A stretch of 64,000 bases of DNA from Streptomyces sp. ST2-7A (GTDB lineage Bacteria > Actinomycetota > Actinomycetes > Streptomycetales > Streptomycetaceae), in contig NZ_JAJUWS010000028.1 of assembly GCF_021390475.1 (NCBI RefSeq), forward strand, positions 1 through 64,000. The letters are read 5' to 3'. Under the pieces are notes generated by a model. That model was not told where the DNA came from and ran no database searches. It was given only the letters and a program-made list of their open reading frames with translations. Within the stretch, counting starts at the first letter, position 1; every line of letters begins with the position of its first letter. This document shows positions 27,394 through 36,980 of this stretch, piece after piece. The position numbers and the translations under genes were made by a program.

Positions 27394-27726
27394 CTACAGA
27401 CCGAGGACCAACGCGAGAGCCTTCTCCACCGCACGCATCTCGGCGCCCCCCAACAAGCCCATCCCGCGTCGCAAGCGGGATTTCGCGACGGTGTGCAGGT
27501 CGGAGCAGTTCACATATGACTCGTCGTGTCTTCTGAGGTCGGACTCCGGCCCCACCGCCACGTGCGTGGTCTCGGCCTCCCGGGTCCCCGTGACAACCGC
27601 CACGGTGACGGAAGCGAGAGGGCCGGCCACACGATCGACCGTGAGCACCATCACCGGATGCGGCCCGATGGGTTGTGGCAGGGCACACGCCCATACCTCC
27701 CCTCGAAGGGCCGCACAACTCACCAT
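27394..27726 (-). CDS. MazF/PemK-type toxin
   Basis: The 110-residue protein resembles MazF/PemK endoribonucleases: an N-terminal RGEVWACALP strand, a central VTVAVVTGTR strand pair, the DLHTVAKSRL segment and a C-terminal helix. Such toxins cut mRNA. The start lies inside the antitoxin 3' end (7-nt overlap), so it has no ribosome site of its own and relies on antitoxin translation. No other phage or plasmid genes flank it. Confidence 0.78.
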   Translation of the reverse strand: MVSCAALRGEVWACALPQPIGPHPVMVLTVDRVAGPLASVTVAVVTGTREAETTHVAVGPESDLRRHDESYVNCSDLHTVAKSRLRRGMGLLGGAEMRAVEKALALVLGL

Positions 27727-27974
27727 TCCATCTCGTCCACCGCACGCAGTTCCTCATCCGTGGGCGCGGTAACACCATCCGGCAGCGGGGCTCCTCCCTC
27801 CCCGTAAAAACCGCGGATCTCCCGAGCCGCCTTGATCTCCTCCGCCTCGCGGGCCGGCCTGCGCAATCCCTCCCGGAGAGCATCGGAGACGGAGGCCGGC
27901 TCCAGGGTGACGAGAACGGTCTCCAGAGCCGCCACCTCATCCGGTCTCAACCGCACTTGCGCGAGCTTCCCCAC
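27720..27974 (-). CDS. Ribbon-helix-helix-like antitoxin for the MazF-type toxin
   Basis: This 84-residue acidic protein starts with a strand-helix-helix pattern (GKLAQVRLRPDEVAALETVL, SVSDALREGLR) and ends in an acidic tail (APTDEELRAVDEMEW) that would block the toxin. The start is a GTG with a weak GCGGGTG ribosome site. It precedes and overlaps the toxin gene, the usual order. Confidence 0.72.
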   Translation of the reverse strand: MGKLAQVRLRPDEVAALETVLVTLEPASVSDALREGLRRPAREAEEIKAAREIRGFYGEGGAPLPDGVTAPTDEELRAVDEMEW

Positions 27975-28058
27975 CCGCCGGCGGTTCCGATCCCGCGCGG
28001 CGGCGGTTCCCCGAGCCCTCCGTCCCCCGTGGTGCGCCCCCGCGCGTCGGGAACCGGC

Positions 28059-29066
28059 TCACTCCCCGTCCCCGACGTCCCCGTGTACCTCCCCGACCGG
28101 GGATGATTCCCGGCCGGCGCGGCCGAACCGCTCCGCCCGTTCCCGGACCAGATCGAACAGCTCCGGCGGCTCGACCACCCGGAAGTCCGCCCCCGCCGCG
28201 CCCAGCGCCATCAACGGCCACTCCAGGGAATCGGCGGTCATCCGCACCCGGCACCGCTCGGCGTCGATCGCCTCGACCGTGCTCCACGGGCCGATCCGCT
28301 CCCGCACCACGGCGACCGGGGCATCGATCACCGCCTCCACCCGGTACGGGCGGGGCAGGTTGTCCAGCTTCCCCCGGAGGAAATCGGCGGCATCGGCGGC
28401 CGGCAGTTCCCGGGGACGGAACCGCTCCCCCGTCGCGGCCGGCCCGCTGATCCGGTCGACCCGGAAGTTGCGCCAATCGTGCCGGTCGAGGTCGTAGGCG
28501 ATCAGATACCAGCGTCGACCGGGACAGACCAGCCGGTACGGCTCCACGTGCCGCTCGCTGCTCCGGGAGTCGGCGGTCGTGTAGGAGAAGCGCAGCCGCT
28601 CGGACGCGCGACAGGCCGGCGCGAGAACGGTGAGCACCCCCGGATCGACCGGTGCCGCCTCCGGGCCTCCCCAGTCCACGGGCACCGTCACCGCGCTCAG
28701 GGCCTCCACCCGGCTCCGCAGCCGGGAGGGCATCACCTGCACCACCTTCGCCAGCACCCGCACCGAGGATTCGGAGATGCCCTCCACCGCGCTCCGGGCG
28801 GCGGTCTGCAGTCCCACCACCAGGGCGACCGCCTCCTCGTCGTCGATGACCAGCGGCGGCAGGACCGCGCCGGCCGCGAGCTGGTAGCCGCCGTCCACGC
28901 CGCGCTGCGCGTCCACCGGATAGCCCAGCTCACGCAGTCGTTCGATGTCCCGGCGCAGGGTGCGCGGCGAGACCCCCAAGCGCCCGGCGAGTTCGGCGCC
29001 GGGCCAGTAACGGTGGGTCTGGAGGAGGGACAACAGACGCAGCGTTCGGGTGCTGGTGTTCGCCAT
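28059..29066 (-). CDS. YafY/PafC-like WYL-domain regulator
   Basis: The 335-residue regulator has an N-terminal winged helix (WPGAELAGRLGVSPRTLRRD), a WYL domain (RRWYLIAYDLDRHDWRNFRV) and a C-terminal WCX region. WYL proteins sense nucleic acids or nucleotides and often control DNA-damage genes. It is divergent from a DinB-family gene, with a 110-bp shared promoter region, and probably regulates it. Confidence 0.88.
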   Translation of the reverse strand: MANTSTRTLRLLSLLQTHRYWPGAELAGRLGVSPRTLRRDIERLRELGYPVDAQRGVDGGYQLAAGAVLPPLVIDDEEAVALVVGLQTAARSAVEGISESSVRVLAKVVQVMPSRLRSRVEALSAVTVPVDWGGPEAAPVDPGVLTVLAPACRASERLRFSYTTADSRSSERHVEPYRLVCPGRRWYLIAYDLDRHDWRNFRVDRISGPAATGERFRPRELPAADAADFLRGKLDNLPRPYRVEAVIDAPVAVVRERIGPWSTVEAIDAERCRVRMTADSLEWPLMALGAAGADFRVVEPPELFDLVRERAERFGRAGRESSPVGEVHGDVGDGE

Positions 29067-29176
29067 GCCCCGATTCTCGTGCCGATTGCGGACGGAAACC
29101 GGCCTCTATCGATTTCAGGATCATCTCGAAGCGACGGAGCGGGCCGCACGACCCGCCACCAACGAAGGGCGGAGCC

Positions 29177-29773
29177 ATGACCACATACGGGACGACCACG
29201 CGCGAGACGACCACCGCGAACCCCACCGAGGGCTCGACGACCGGCACGAGCACCCCGGCGCCGGGGGCCCGCGAGCGCGCCGATCTACTGGAGACCCTGG
29301 CGACCCACCGCCACTTCCTGCGGTACACCGCCCGCGACCTCACCGACGAGCAGGCACGGCGGCGCACCACCGGGAGCGAGCTGTGCATCGGCGGGCTGAT
29401 CAAGCACGTGTCCGCCACCGAGCGCGAATGGGCGTCCTTCATCGCCGAGGGACCGGACGCGATGGGGAACTTCACCGAGATGACCGAGGCCGACCGGGAG
29501 CGACGGAACAACGAGTTCGTGCTGCTGCCGGGCGAGACCCTGGCCGGGGTCCTGGAGGAGCACGCCGAGACGGCCCGCCGGACCGACGCGCTGGTCGCCG
29601 AACTGCCCGACCTCGACGCCGATCACCCGCTGCCCGAGGCCCCGTGGTTCGAACCCGGTGCCCGCTGGTCGGCCCGCCGGGTGCTGCTGCACATCATCGC
29701 CGAGACGGCGCAGCACGCCGGCCACGCCGACATCATCCGCGAGGCCCTCGACGGCGCGAAGACCATGGCCTGA
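29177..29773 (+). CDS. DinB-family (DUF664-like) protein
   Basis: The 198-residue protein has the four-helix DinB/YfiT fold: LATHRHFLRYTARDLTDEQA, LIKHVSATEREW, and HAGHADIIREAL. The histidines in these segments suit a metal site. DinB-like proteins include thiol transferases and hydrolases. The first 30 residues are Thr-rich and probably disordered. Divergent from the WYL regulator; a common pairing. Confidence 0.82.
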   Translation: MTTYGTTTRETTTANPTEGSTTGTSTPAPGARERADLLETLATHRHFLRYTARDLTDEQARRRTTGSELCIGGLIKHVSATEREWASFIAEGPDAMGNFTEMTEADRERRNNEFVLLPGETLAGVLEEHAETARRTDALVAELPDLDADHPLPEAPWFEPGARWSARRVLLHIIAETAQHAGHADIIREALDGAKTMA

Positions 29774-29989
29774 CCGTTCCGCGGTCCCGGCCGGGAACGC
29801 GGGTTCGGCGGCCCCGGTCGACCCCGGAGCACCACCGAACCGTCCCGCCGGGCACACCGGAACATCACAAAGCGGAATCGGTGCATCGTATTCGCGTATT
29901 TGATGGTGCGTCCGGTGATGGAGTGCTCCCTCACGCCACACACTGCGACCGCGAGGCGCGGACCGCAGTTCTCCAGGGGGGAGAACCCG

Positions 29990-30922
29990 ATGATCAAGCG
30001 TGCCCGCATACGCCGGTTCGCCGGCCGGATGGCCGTCGGAGCGGCCGGAATGCTCCTGCTCACGTCCTGCTCGACAGCCGGCGCCGAACAGGCTCCGACA
30101 CCGCGGCCCACCGTCACGGAAACCGTCACGGTGACCGAGACCGTGACGGCGGCCCCGAAGAGCGTCGATCCACAGATCGGCCGGAGCCTGGAGAAGGCCA
30201 CGCGGGCCGCCGAAGCGGCGGGATACGAGGTCACCGCCGAAAACGCCAACAAGGGGAACGGCACCCCCGCCGACGACTGGCAGGTCTGTTTCGAGGAGAT
30301 CGGGTACGGCTCCGTCACCTACGGGGCCGTGCGGCCCGGCGCGCTCTGTCCGAAGAAACCCGGCGACGAGGTGCTCTGGCCGGAACTGCCGGAGGTCACC
30401 GGCGTCACCTACACGGCGGCCGTGGAGCAGCTGAGCGGGGTCGGGGGGAAGAAGCCGAAGCCGGAATCCGCCTACCTGGATGTCTCCCTCACCGCCGCCG
30501 AGGTGAGGGAGAACGGCGACGACTACACCGTCTGCTTCCAGGCACCCGCCGCCGGGAAGGACGTCCGACCGGACACCTCGGTGACGCTGTCGGTGGTGGA
30601 GGGTACGACGTGCCCGGCCGGGAACGGTGGCTACCTGGACGAGAAGAACGACCCCTCCTACACCCCGCCGCCGCCCCCGAAGCCGGAGAACACGACCACC
30701 GGTGGGGGCACGACCGGTGGGGGCGGCGGTTCCACCGGGAGTGACGGCTCGGATGGAGGAGGCTGGAACGGGCAGTGCGAGCTGATGTCCCCGGCGGGCA
30801 ACTGTTACAAGGCGGGACAGTTCTGCGCCAACGCGCACGTGGGCATGTCCACCCACGACGCCAACGGCCGGATGATCCACTGCGAGATCCGCGACGACGG
30901 TCAGCGCTGGAAGCACTCCTGA
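29990..30922 (+). CDS. Lipoprotein with two PASTA-like domains and a Cys-rich tail
   Basis: The 310-residue protein has a lipoprotein signal (lipobox LLTSC), a Thr/Val-rich stretch, then two PASTA-like repeats each with two cysteines (AAEAAGYEVTA to GALCP; about 130-200). A Pro/Gly linker and a compact 50-residue end with four cysteines (QCELMSPAGNCYKAGQFCAN) follow. PASTA domains bind peptidoglycan or beta-lactams in kinases and penicillin-binding proteins. ATG 29990 was chosen because GGGGGGAG lies 6 nt upstream. Confidence 0.72.
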   Translation: MIKRARIRRFAGRMAVGAAGMLLLTSCSTAGAEQAPTPRPTVTETVTVTETVTAAPKSVDPQIGRSLEKATRAAEAAGYEVTAENANKGNGTPADDWQVCFEEIGYGSVTYGAVRPGALCPKKPGDEVLWPELPEVTGVTYTAAVEQLSGVGGKKPKPESAYLDVSLTAAEVRENGDDYTVCFQAPAAGKDVRPDTSVTLSVVEGTTCPAGNGGYLDEKNDPSYTPPPPPKPENTTTGGGTTGGGGGSTGSDGSDGGGWNGQCELMSPAGNCYKAGQFCANAHVGMSTHDANGRMIHCEIRDDGQRWKHS

Positions 30923-31092
30923 CCACTCACCCGCCCCGGCGCCCGGGAGTGCGCTCCCCCGCGCCGGGGTGGGGCCGCGCACCGGGGTACCGGGAAAACC
31001 CCGCCGGAGGCGCCCGATCGCCGGAAGCGGGCGGGAACGACGAAAGCGAGGGAACACGTGTCCCTCGCCACTCCCAACGTATAGCGCACCCG

Positions 31093-31111
31093 GGGGCTTG
31101 CGGCAAGACCC
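31093..31111 (+). promoter_or_regulatory. Rifamycin-associated element (RAE)
   Basis: GGGGCTTGCGGCAAGACCC is close to the RAE, the inverted repeat found upstream of rifamycin-resistance genes and helR in actinomycetes. Flanking arms CACCCGGG/CCCGGGTG extend the inverted repeat to 31088-31117. It lies about 180 bp upstream of the helR start. Confidence 0.85.
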
Positions 31112-31290
31112 GGGTGATGCCGCAGAATCTCCGACCTGAGCCGGAACCTGCGAAAACGGGAGATCCACGAAGTGCGTACACCTTTGCCGCCCCACGGGTG
31201 GTGCACCCGCGTCGAGCCGAGGTCGGAGGTCGCGCCCCCGGGCCCCGCCGACGCGGCGACCCCGGATCGGAGCCGGTGACCGTGGAACCG

Positions 31291-33447
31291 ATGACCACCG
31301 GCGTGTTCGACCTGCCGGGACGCCTCGCCGCCAAGGCGGCTCCGTCGCTGATCTCCGACGACGAACAACACTTCGCGGCCATCGCGGAGACCCTGGAGCG
31401 GACGATCGCCGAACTCTCCGACCGCCTCGACGTCGAGCTGCGTGCGCCCGGCGGCATCGGCAGGGCTGCGATGGACCGGGACCTGGAGGTCCACCGCCTG
31501 GACACCCGTCTGCGCACCCTGAACCGCTTCGGCCTGGACCTCTGCCTCGGACACATCGTCCGCGCGGAGGACCCCGAGCCGCTGTACATCGGGCGGCTCG
31601 GACTCACCGACGACGAGGGCCGGCGGCTGTTGATCGACTGGCGCTCCCCCGCCGCCGAGCCGTTCTTCGGCGCCACCCACGCCAACCCGATGGGGCTGGT
31701 GAGCCGCCGCCGGTACCGCTGGACCGCCGGCCGGATCGGTGACTACTGGGACGAGGTGTTCACCGCCGACGGACTGGAGGGACACGCCGCGCTCGACGAC
31801 CACTCCGCCTTCATCGCCGAACTGGGCGGCAGCCGCTCGTCACGGATGCGGGACGTGCTCGCCACCATCCAGGCGGACCAGGACGCCGTCATCCGGGCGG
31901 GATCGCGCGGCGCCCTCGTCGTGGACGGCGGGCCGGGCACGGGCAAGACCGTCGTCGCCCTGCACCGTTCCGCCTATCTCCTCTACTCCGACCCCCGGCT
32001 CGGCCACCGGCGGGCCGGTGGGGTGCTCTTCGTCGGCCCGCACCAGCCCTACCTGTCCTATGTCGCCGACATCCTGCCCGGCCTCGGGGAGGAGGGCGTG
32101 CGCACCTGCACCCTGCGGGACCTCGTGCCCCAGGGGGCCGGGGCGGTGGTCGAGAGCGACCCGGAGGTCGCCCGCCTGAAATCGTCCGCGGAGATGGTCG
32201 GGGCGATCGAGGCGGCCGTCGCGATCTACGAGGAGCCGCCCACCGAGGGGATGACCATCACCACCCCCTGGTCCGGGATCCGGCTGACCGCCGACGACTG
32301 GGCCGAGGCGTTCGCGGCCCCGGAACCGGGCACCCCGCACAACGAGGCCCGCGCGCGGATCTGGAAAGCGCTGGTCGAGATCCTGATGGACAGGAGTGGC
32401 ACCGACGTCCCACCCGAACAGTTCTCCCGGGCGCTGCGGCAGGACCGGGAACCGGCCGACACCCTCCGCCGCGCCTGGCCGTTGATCGAGGCGACCGACC
32501 TGGTCGGGGACCTGTGGACGGTCCCCGCCTACCTGCGGCTGTGCGCCCCCTGGCTCTCGCCCGACGAGGCGCGCCGGCTACGACGCGAGGTTCCCGACGC
32601 CTGGACCGTGTCCGACCTGCCGCTCCTGGACGCGGCCCGGCAGCGACTCGGCGACCCGCACGCGGCCCGCCACCGGCGCCGGCGCGAGGCTGCCCTCGCC
32701 GCCCAGCGGGAACGCATGGCCGGCGTCATCGACAACGTCATCGCGTCCGACCACGACGGCGAGGGCGCGGTGACGATGCTGCACGGCCAGGACCTGCGCG
32801 ACAGCCTGATCGACGAGAGCGAACTGCCCGACCTCGAACCCGAATCCCTCGCCGGTCCGTTCGCCCACATCGTCGTGGACGAGGCGCAGGAACTCACCGA
32901 CGCGGAGTGGCGGATGCTGCTGCCGCGTTGTCCGTCCCGGAGTTTCACCATCGTCGGGGACCGGGCCCAGGCCCGGCACGGCTTCACCGAGACCTGGCGG
33001 GAACGGTTGGAGCGGATCGGGCTCCACCGGATCGAGGTGGCCTCGCTGGGCATCAACTACCGCACGCCGGAGGAGGTGATGGCGGAGGCCGAACCGGTCA
33101 TCCGGGCCGTGCTCCCGGACGCCAACGTGCCCACCTCCATCCGACGCGGTGGCGTCCCCGTGCTCCACGGCTCCGTCGGGGAGCTGGATTCGATCCTCGC
33201 CGACTGGCTCGCCGAGCACACCGAGGGCACCGCCTGCGTCATCGGCGACGCCGACTTCGGCACCGGCTTCCGGGCACCGTCGTCGCGGGTCCGTTCCCTG
33301 ACGCCGGAGCTGGTGAAGGGGCTGGAGTTCGACCTGGTCGTCCTCATCGACCCGGAGGGTTACGGCACGGGCGTCGAGGGGGCGGTCGACCACTACGTCT
33401 CGATGACCCGCGCCACCCGCCAACTCGTCGTCCTCACCACCCCCTGA
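31291..33447 (+). CDS. helR: RNA polymerase recycling ATPase HelR
   Basis: The 718-residue superfamily 1 helicase-like ATPase has an N-terminal coiled-coil region (FAAIAETLERTIAELSDRL), Walker A (GGPGTGKTVVALH), Walker B (VVDEAQELTD), and C-terminal SF1 motifs (GINYRTPEEV, GLEFDLVVL, YVSMTRATRQLVVL). HelR displaces rifamycin from RNA polymerase and gives resistance. ATG 31291 fits the family N-terminus (MTTGVFDLPGRL); GTG 31282 is a possible alternative with GGAG 9 nt before it. The RAE upstream supports rifamycin induction. Confidence 0.9.
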   Translation: MTTGVFDLPGRLAAKAAPSLISDDEQHFAAIAETLERTIAELSDRLDVELRAPGGIGRAAMDRDLEVHRLDTRLRTLNRFGLDLCLGHIVRAEDPEPLYIGRLGLTDDEGRRLLIDWRSPAAEPFFGATHANPMGLVSRRRYRWTAGRIGDYWDEVFTADGLEGHAALDDHSAFIAELGGSRSSRMRDVLATIQADQDAVIRAGSRGALVVDGGPGTGKTVVALHRSAYLLYSDPRLGHRRAGGVLFVGPHQPYLSYVADILPGLGEEGVRTCTLRDLVPQGAGAVVESDPEVARLKSSAEMVGAIEAAVAIYEEPPTEGMTITTPWSGIRLTADDWAEAFAAPEPGTPHNEARARIWKALVEILMDRSGTDVPPEQFSRALRQDREPADTLRRAWPLIEATDLVGDLWTVPAYLRLCAPWLSPDEARRLRREVPDAWTVSDLPLLDAARQRLGDPHAARHRRRREAALAAQRERMAGVIDNVIASDHDGEGAVTMLHGQDLRDSLIDESELPDLEPESLAGPFAHIVVDEAQELTDAEWRMLLPRCPSRSFTIVGDRAQARHGFTETWRERLERIGLHRIEVASLGINYRTPEEVMAEAEPVIRAVLPDANVPTSIRRGGVPVLHGSVGELDSILADWLAEHTEGTACVIGDADFGTGFRAPSSRVRSLTPELVKGLEFDLVVLIDPEGYGTGVEGAVDHYVSMTRATRQLVVLTTP

Positions 33448-33999
33448 TCCCCCCGAACCTGATCCCACCGAACCCGCCGATTCGCCCGCCCCTCCGGGGC
33501 TCCCGGGTCGGCGGGTCGGGGCGCGGGTACGAGGTGCGGGAAACGGGGGTCATGCGACGGTGGTCCTCCACGGGAAGTCGGCGGGGTCGGTGAAGTGCGC
33601 GGTGTGCCCCGTCCCCGGTCTCCCGGACCCCGGCGCTGATCCGGCCGCCGTTGGCGGCGGCCGTCGGCCTCCTCGTGGGAGTCGGCCCGATGGCGTGGGA
33701 CCACCGCGCGGAAGCCCTCGACCCGATCGCCCTCGACGCCGACGTCCTTGGCGAGGGCGTGCCGAGGCCTCGGGCCCACCCGGCACGTGCCCGGAGCCGA
33801 ATGTATGGCCCGTGGTTCGGGGACCGGGTCGTCCATTTCCCGGGAAGCGGGTATCCGGATATTCCACCTCGGCGCCGCTCGCACGGGACCGCTTGGGTCT
33901 CGACGCCGGGTAACCGAGCGGTGGGTCCCCGTCGCCGCGACGGCTCGGAACCGCCTGCCGCCTCCACCGCCGGCGGCGGCGGCGGGGCCACCCCACCGT
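33448..33999. other. Noncoding or decayed coding region
   Basis: About 550 bp between convergent genes. The minus strand shows protein-like fragments in different frames (ALAKDVGVEGDRVEGFR near 33700, HFTDPADFPWRTTVA at 33553-33600), consistent with a frame-broken pseudogene. No intact gene is supported. Confidence 0.35.
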
Positions 34000-34290
34000 C
34001 TACCGCACGATGTTCGTGTGATGGATCGCCTCGCGCCCGCTGTCATCGATCTCGAGCACCGGGGTTCTGGTATGTCGTGCGACAGCCGTGTAGACGGCGA
34101 GAGTGCGCCCCACTTTGTCGACGGCCCGGATCTCGGCGGGAATCGCGGTCCCGTCCGTGACCCTGATGACGTGCGAACGGTTCTCCGCGTCCATCTCCAA
34201 CGTCAGGGAAGCCGGCTCCTTCTCCGAGACCGGCGGGGCACCCGTGTTCGCCGAATCCGGTTTCCCGAAGGCGGGTTTTTCCCGGGTCAT
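34000..34290 (-). CDS. Small protein of unknown function
   Basis: A 96-residue protein with a disordered Lys/Pro-rich start and a predicted beta-rich part (RSHVIRVTDGTAIPAEIRA, VLEIDDSGREAIHHTNIVR). ATG 34290 has GAGGAG 5 nt upstream. It follows a winged-helix-like gene on the same strand with a 166-bp gap. I do not recognise it. Confidence 0.6.
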   Translation of the reverse strand: MTREKPAFGKPDSANTGAPPVSEKEPASLTLEMDAENRSHVIRVTDGTAIPAEIRAVDKVGRTLAVYTAVARHTRTPVLEIDDSGREAIHHTNIVR

Positions 34291-34456
34291 CTCCACTCCT
34301 CACGCGTTCGATCCCGACACGGAGCGGGGTAATCCACTCCGGGGTCCCTCCAACAACCCATCCGGATGAGCCCGGCCCCACTCCGATCGGCTCGACGGTC
34401 CGAACAGGGGCGGGCCCGGGAGGGCTCGAGGGCCCGGAGGGGCGGCGGCCGTCCAC

Positions 34457-34732
34457 TCAGTTTTCGGGGAAGCGTTCGAGGAAGCCGATTCCCTCCAGTT
34501 CCCGCAACGCATCTTTCAGGTAGAAGCGGTCGTCGGGGTACCGCTCCGCGAGTGAGTCAAAGGTCACCGGCTCCCCCTCGGGGAGGGTGAGGATGTACGC
34601 GGCCATGCCGAGCGACGTGCCGTAGCGCAGGCGATCGATGAACTCATTCGAGATGACAGGGTGTTCCCCCGTCTTTCGGGCACGGAAACGAATCACCTCG
34701 CGCGGCGGAAAGTCATCCCGGTTCTCACGCAT
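34457..34732 (-). CDS. Winged-helix-like small protein
   Basis: The 91-residue protein resembles the actinobacterial helix-turn-helix module that senses conditions in replication-linked proteins: FIDRLRYGTSLGMAAYILTL, VTFDSLAERYPD, and YLKDALRELEGIGFLERF (recognition helix and wing). AGGAGAGGAG lies 7 nt before ATG 34732. Another ATG, in the spacer, opens only ATG TTC GAT GCG TGA. A role in DNA binding is inferred. Confidence 0.62.
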   Translation of the reverse strand: MRENRDDFPPREVIRFRARKTGEHPVISNEFIDRLRYGTSLGMAAYILTLPEGEPVTFDSLAERYPDDRFYLKDALRELEGIGFLERFPEN

Positions 34733-35232
34733 CGAACATCTCCTCTCCTTCCGACCCGGGGGCTCCCGACCGGCACCACCGCTCCGAACGGTTCCGGGGT
34801 TCGCACGGGTCGCCGAGCCGACCATAACCACACCTCACGGCCGAAACCCATTTCTCTCACTCGAATGAGTGGATGGCATTTTCCGTGGGCACGGCTCCGA
34901 GTGACGCCTCCCCCTCCGGAAACCACGAGTAAACACCGCACCACCGGGCCCCGGGCCCCGGAGGCCGGAGGCCGAAAAACGACACCTCGACCGACCGCAC
35001 CCAACCCCGGAGACCCACCGACCCCATGCACCCGTCGAGGTGTTCCTCATTCCACGCACACCAGGCCGATATTCACTCTTGTTGAACACGTAACCCCCCT
35101 GAATACTCACACTTCGTGACGAGCTTTCGAAAGCCATGGATTTTCGGTCCGCTCATCACTCGACCAACGGGCCATGCGATGACCTGATCCACCGTTCACG
35201 AGCGTGGCCCGCTCACTCCCACAGGAGGACGT
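34733..35232. other. Intergenic region upstream of the S1 protease gene
   Basis: About 500 bp with a lower GC content than its neighbours, no gene. TTGAAC at 35082-35087 with TACTCA near 35104 is a weak candidate promoter for the protease. Confidence 0.4.
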
Positions 35233-36156
35233 GTGAGAATCAAGCGCACCGACAAGACGTCCCGTACGCGGCATCGGCGGACGCCCCTCGGACGACTCGC
35301 GACCATCCCGCTCGGCCTCGCGGCGGCCCTGGCACTCGTCCTGCCGGGCCCGGCCGCCGCCGAAACCGGCGGAGAGATCACCGCCGACCGGCTCCACGCC
35401 ATGGCCGAGGCCGTGGCGACGACGAACGTCGGCGGCACCGCCTGGGCGGTGGACGAGGAGAACGGCACCGTCACGGTGCTGGTCGACGAAACCGTTTCGG
35501 ACAAGGAGTTGCGCCGCATCATGCGCAGCGCCGGCACCGACAACGGGACCCTGGAGGTCGAGGAGGTACCCGGCACCCTCTCCCCCCTGCTCCGCGGCGG
35601 TGACCCCATCCTCTCCACTGACGGCCGGCGGTGCACCCTCGGCTTCAACGTCCACGGCGGCGCGTACGGCCTGACCGCCGGCCACTGCACGCGAGGGTAC
35701 CCCGACTGGTACATGAGCAACGGCTCTGTCAAGTACCTTGCTCCCACCGTCTACTCGAACTTCCCCGGCGCCGACTACGGCTACATCGCCCTCCAAGGTG
35801 GTTCCTCCGCCAACCCGAGCCAAGTCATCTGCGGCGGCTCGATCGTCAATATCACCGGCACCTCCAATGCCTACGTGGGTATGCCCGTCACCCGCTCCGG
35901 CAGCACCACCGGCTGCCGCTCCGGCTCGGTCACAGGACTGAACTTCACCGTGAACTATGGCGGCGGCGACATCGTTCACGGCATGATCCGCACCAACGTC
36001 TGCGCCCAGCCCGGCGACAGCGGCGGCCCGTTGTGGACCGGCAGCTCCGCCGTCGGCATCCTCTCGGGCGGCTCCGGCGACTGCACCTTCGGCGGCACCA
36101 CCTTCTACGAGCCCATCGGCCGGGCGCTGAGCAACCACGGCCTCACCATCCCCTGA
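35233..36156 (+). CDS. Secreted S1-family serine protease (streptogrisin-like)
   Basis: The 307-residue preproenzyme has an Arg-rich signal peptide (to about residue 43), a short propeptide (44-121) and a chymotrypsin-fold mature domain starting near GGDPILST. The triad is His151 (TAGHC), Asp181 (GADYG) and Ser263 (GDSGGP). Cysteine pairs (134/152, 228-257-276 region) fit disulfides. The propeptide is similar in length to those of small streptogrisins. GTG start; AGGAGG lies 4 nt upstream. Confidence 0.93.
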   Translation: MRIKRTDKTSRTRHRRTPLGRLATIPLGLAAALALVLPGPAAAETGGEITADRLHAMAEAVATTNVGGTAWAVDEENGTVTVLVDETVSDKELRRIMRSAGTDNGTLEVEEVPGTLSPLLRGGDPILSTDGRRCTLGFNVHGGAYGLTAGHCTRGYPDWYMSNGSVKYLAPTVYSNFPGADYGYIALQGGSSANPSQVICGGSIVNITGTSNAYVGMPVTRSGSTTGCRSGSVTGLNFTVNYGGGDIVHGMIRTNVCAQPGDSGGPLWTGSSAVGILSGGSGDCTFGGTTFYEPIGRALSNHGLTIP

Positions 36157-36271
36157 TCTCCGACATCCACCGATGGGGACGGTGCCGCTCCGGGTCGGGG
36201 TGGCACCGCTCCCAGCCCACAGTCGTCGTACGGAAAAAACCCACGATCCGGAATCTCGGAGAGATGGAACG

Positions 36272-36913
36272 ATGAAGAACGGGCGCCCGAGACAACCGAT
36301 GGCCGAGATCGCACGTCGGGCCCTCGAAGGCACCCTCCCGACGGCATCGCCGGGAGCGGGCTTCGACGAGGGGCCGGTCGTCGCGGATGTGTGCGTCGAG
36401 GGCGACCTCGGGTTCGTGCTCATCCTGCACCGCAGGGACGACGGCCACCTCGCCGATGAGATCTACCACTCCCTGCGCGACCCCGACGGCGGCCCCGGCA
36501 ACGAATGGCCCGACTGCGACCATCTCGGCGGCGGCGCGTTCATGTGGGGGTTCGATCCGATGGACCCGCCGGCGGATGAAGAGAGCTTCACGACCCGCGC
36601 GCCGGCGATCAGCACGGACTCCGAATCCCTGATCTACACCGGGCGTGATTCCGGGGACGAGGGCTACGAGTTGGTGCGCGTCGTGGAGCTTCTCGTGCCG
36701 ACGGAAGCCGATTCCCTCGGTGTCCGGACCAGGGGCGGGGCTGCCCCTCGACACCGCCCGTTGTCCTCCCGCCTCGCCCTGGTCGTCCTTCTCCCGGGAG
36801 ACCGGGTCCGTGTTCGGGCGGCCCGCTCCACGGAAACCGGATACACCCCGGTGGGAGAGGCCATCGAACTGACCCACCCGGAACATCCGGCGCAGGCCCC
36901 CGATTGGTTGTGA
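36272..36913 (+). CDS. Cytosolic protein of unknown function
   Basis: A 213-residue acidic protein with no signal peptide. Segments such as FVLILHRRDDGHLADEIYHS and VRVRAARSTETGYTPVGEA suggest alternating strands. ATG 36272 has GGAGAG about 9 nt upstream. It follows the protease by 115 bp. I do not recognise a family. Confidence 0.6.
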   Translation: MKNGRPRQPMAEIARRALEGTLPTASPGAGFDEGPVVADVCVEGDLGFVLILHRRDDGHLADEIYHSLRDPDGGPGNEWPDCDHLGGGAFMWGFDPMDPPADEESFTTRAPAISTDSESLIYTGRDSGDEGYELVRVVELLVPTEADSLGVRTRGGAAPRHRPLSSRLALVVLLPGDRVRVRAARSTETGYTPVGEAIELTHPEHPAQAPDWL

Positions 36914-36980
36914 CCGCAGAGGTGCCGGGCCATGCCACCGGCTCGTCCCTTTCGCCTCGAGATACCTCCCCCGAGGGGCT

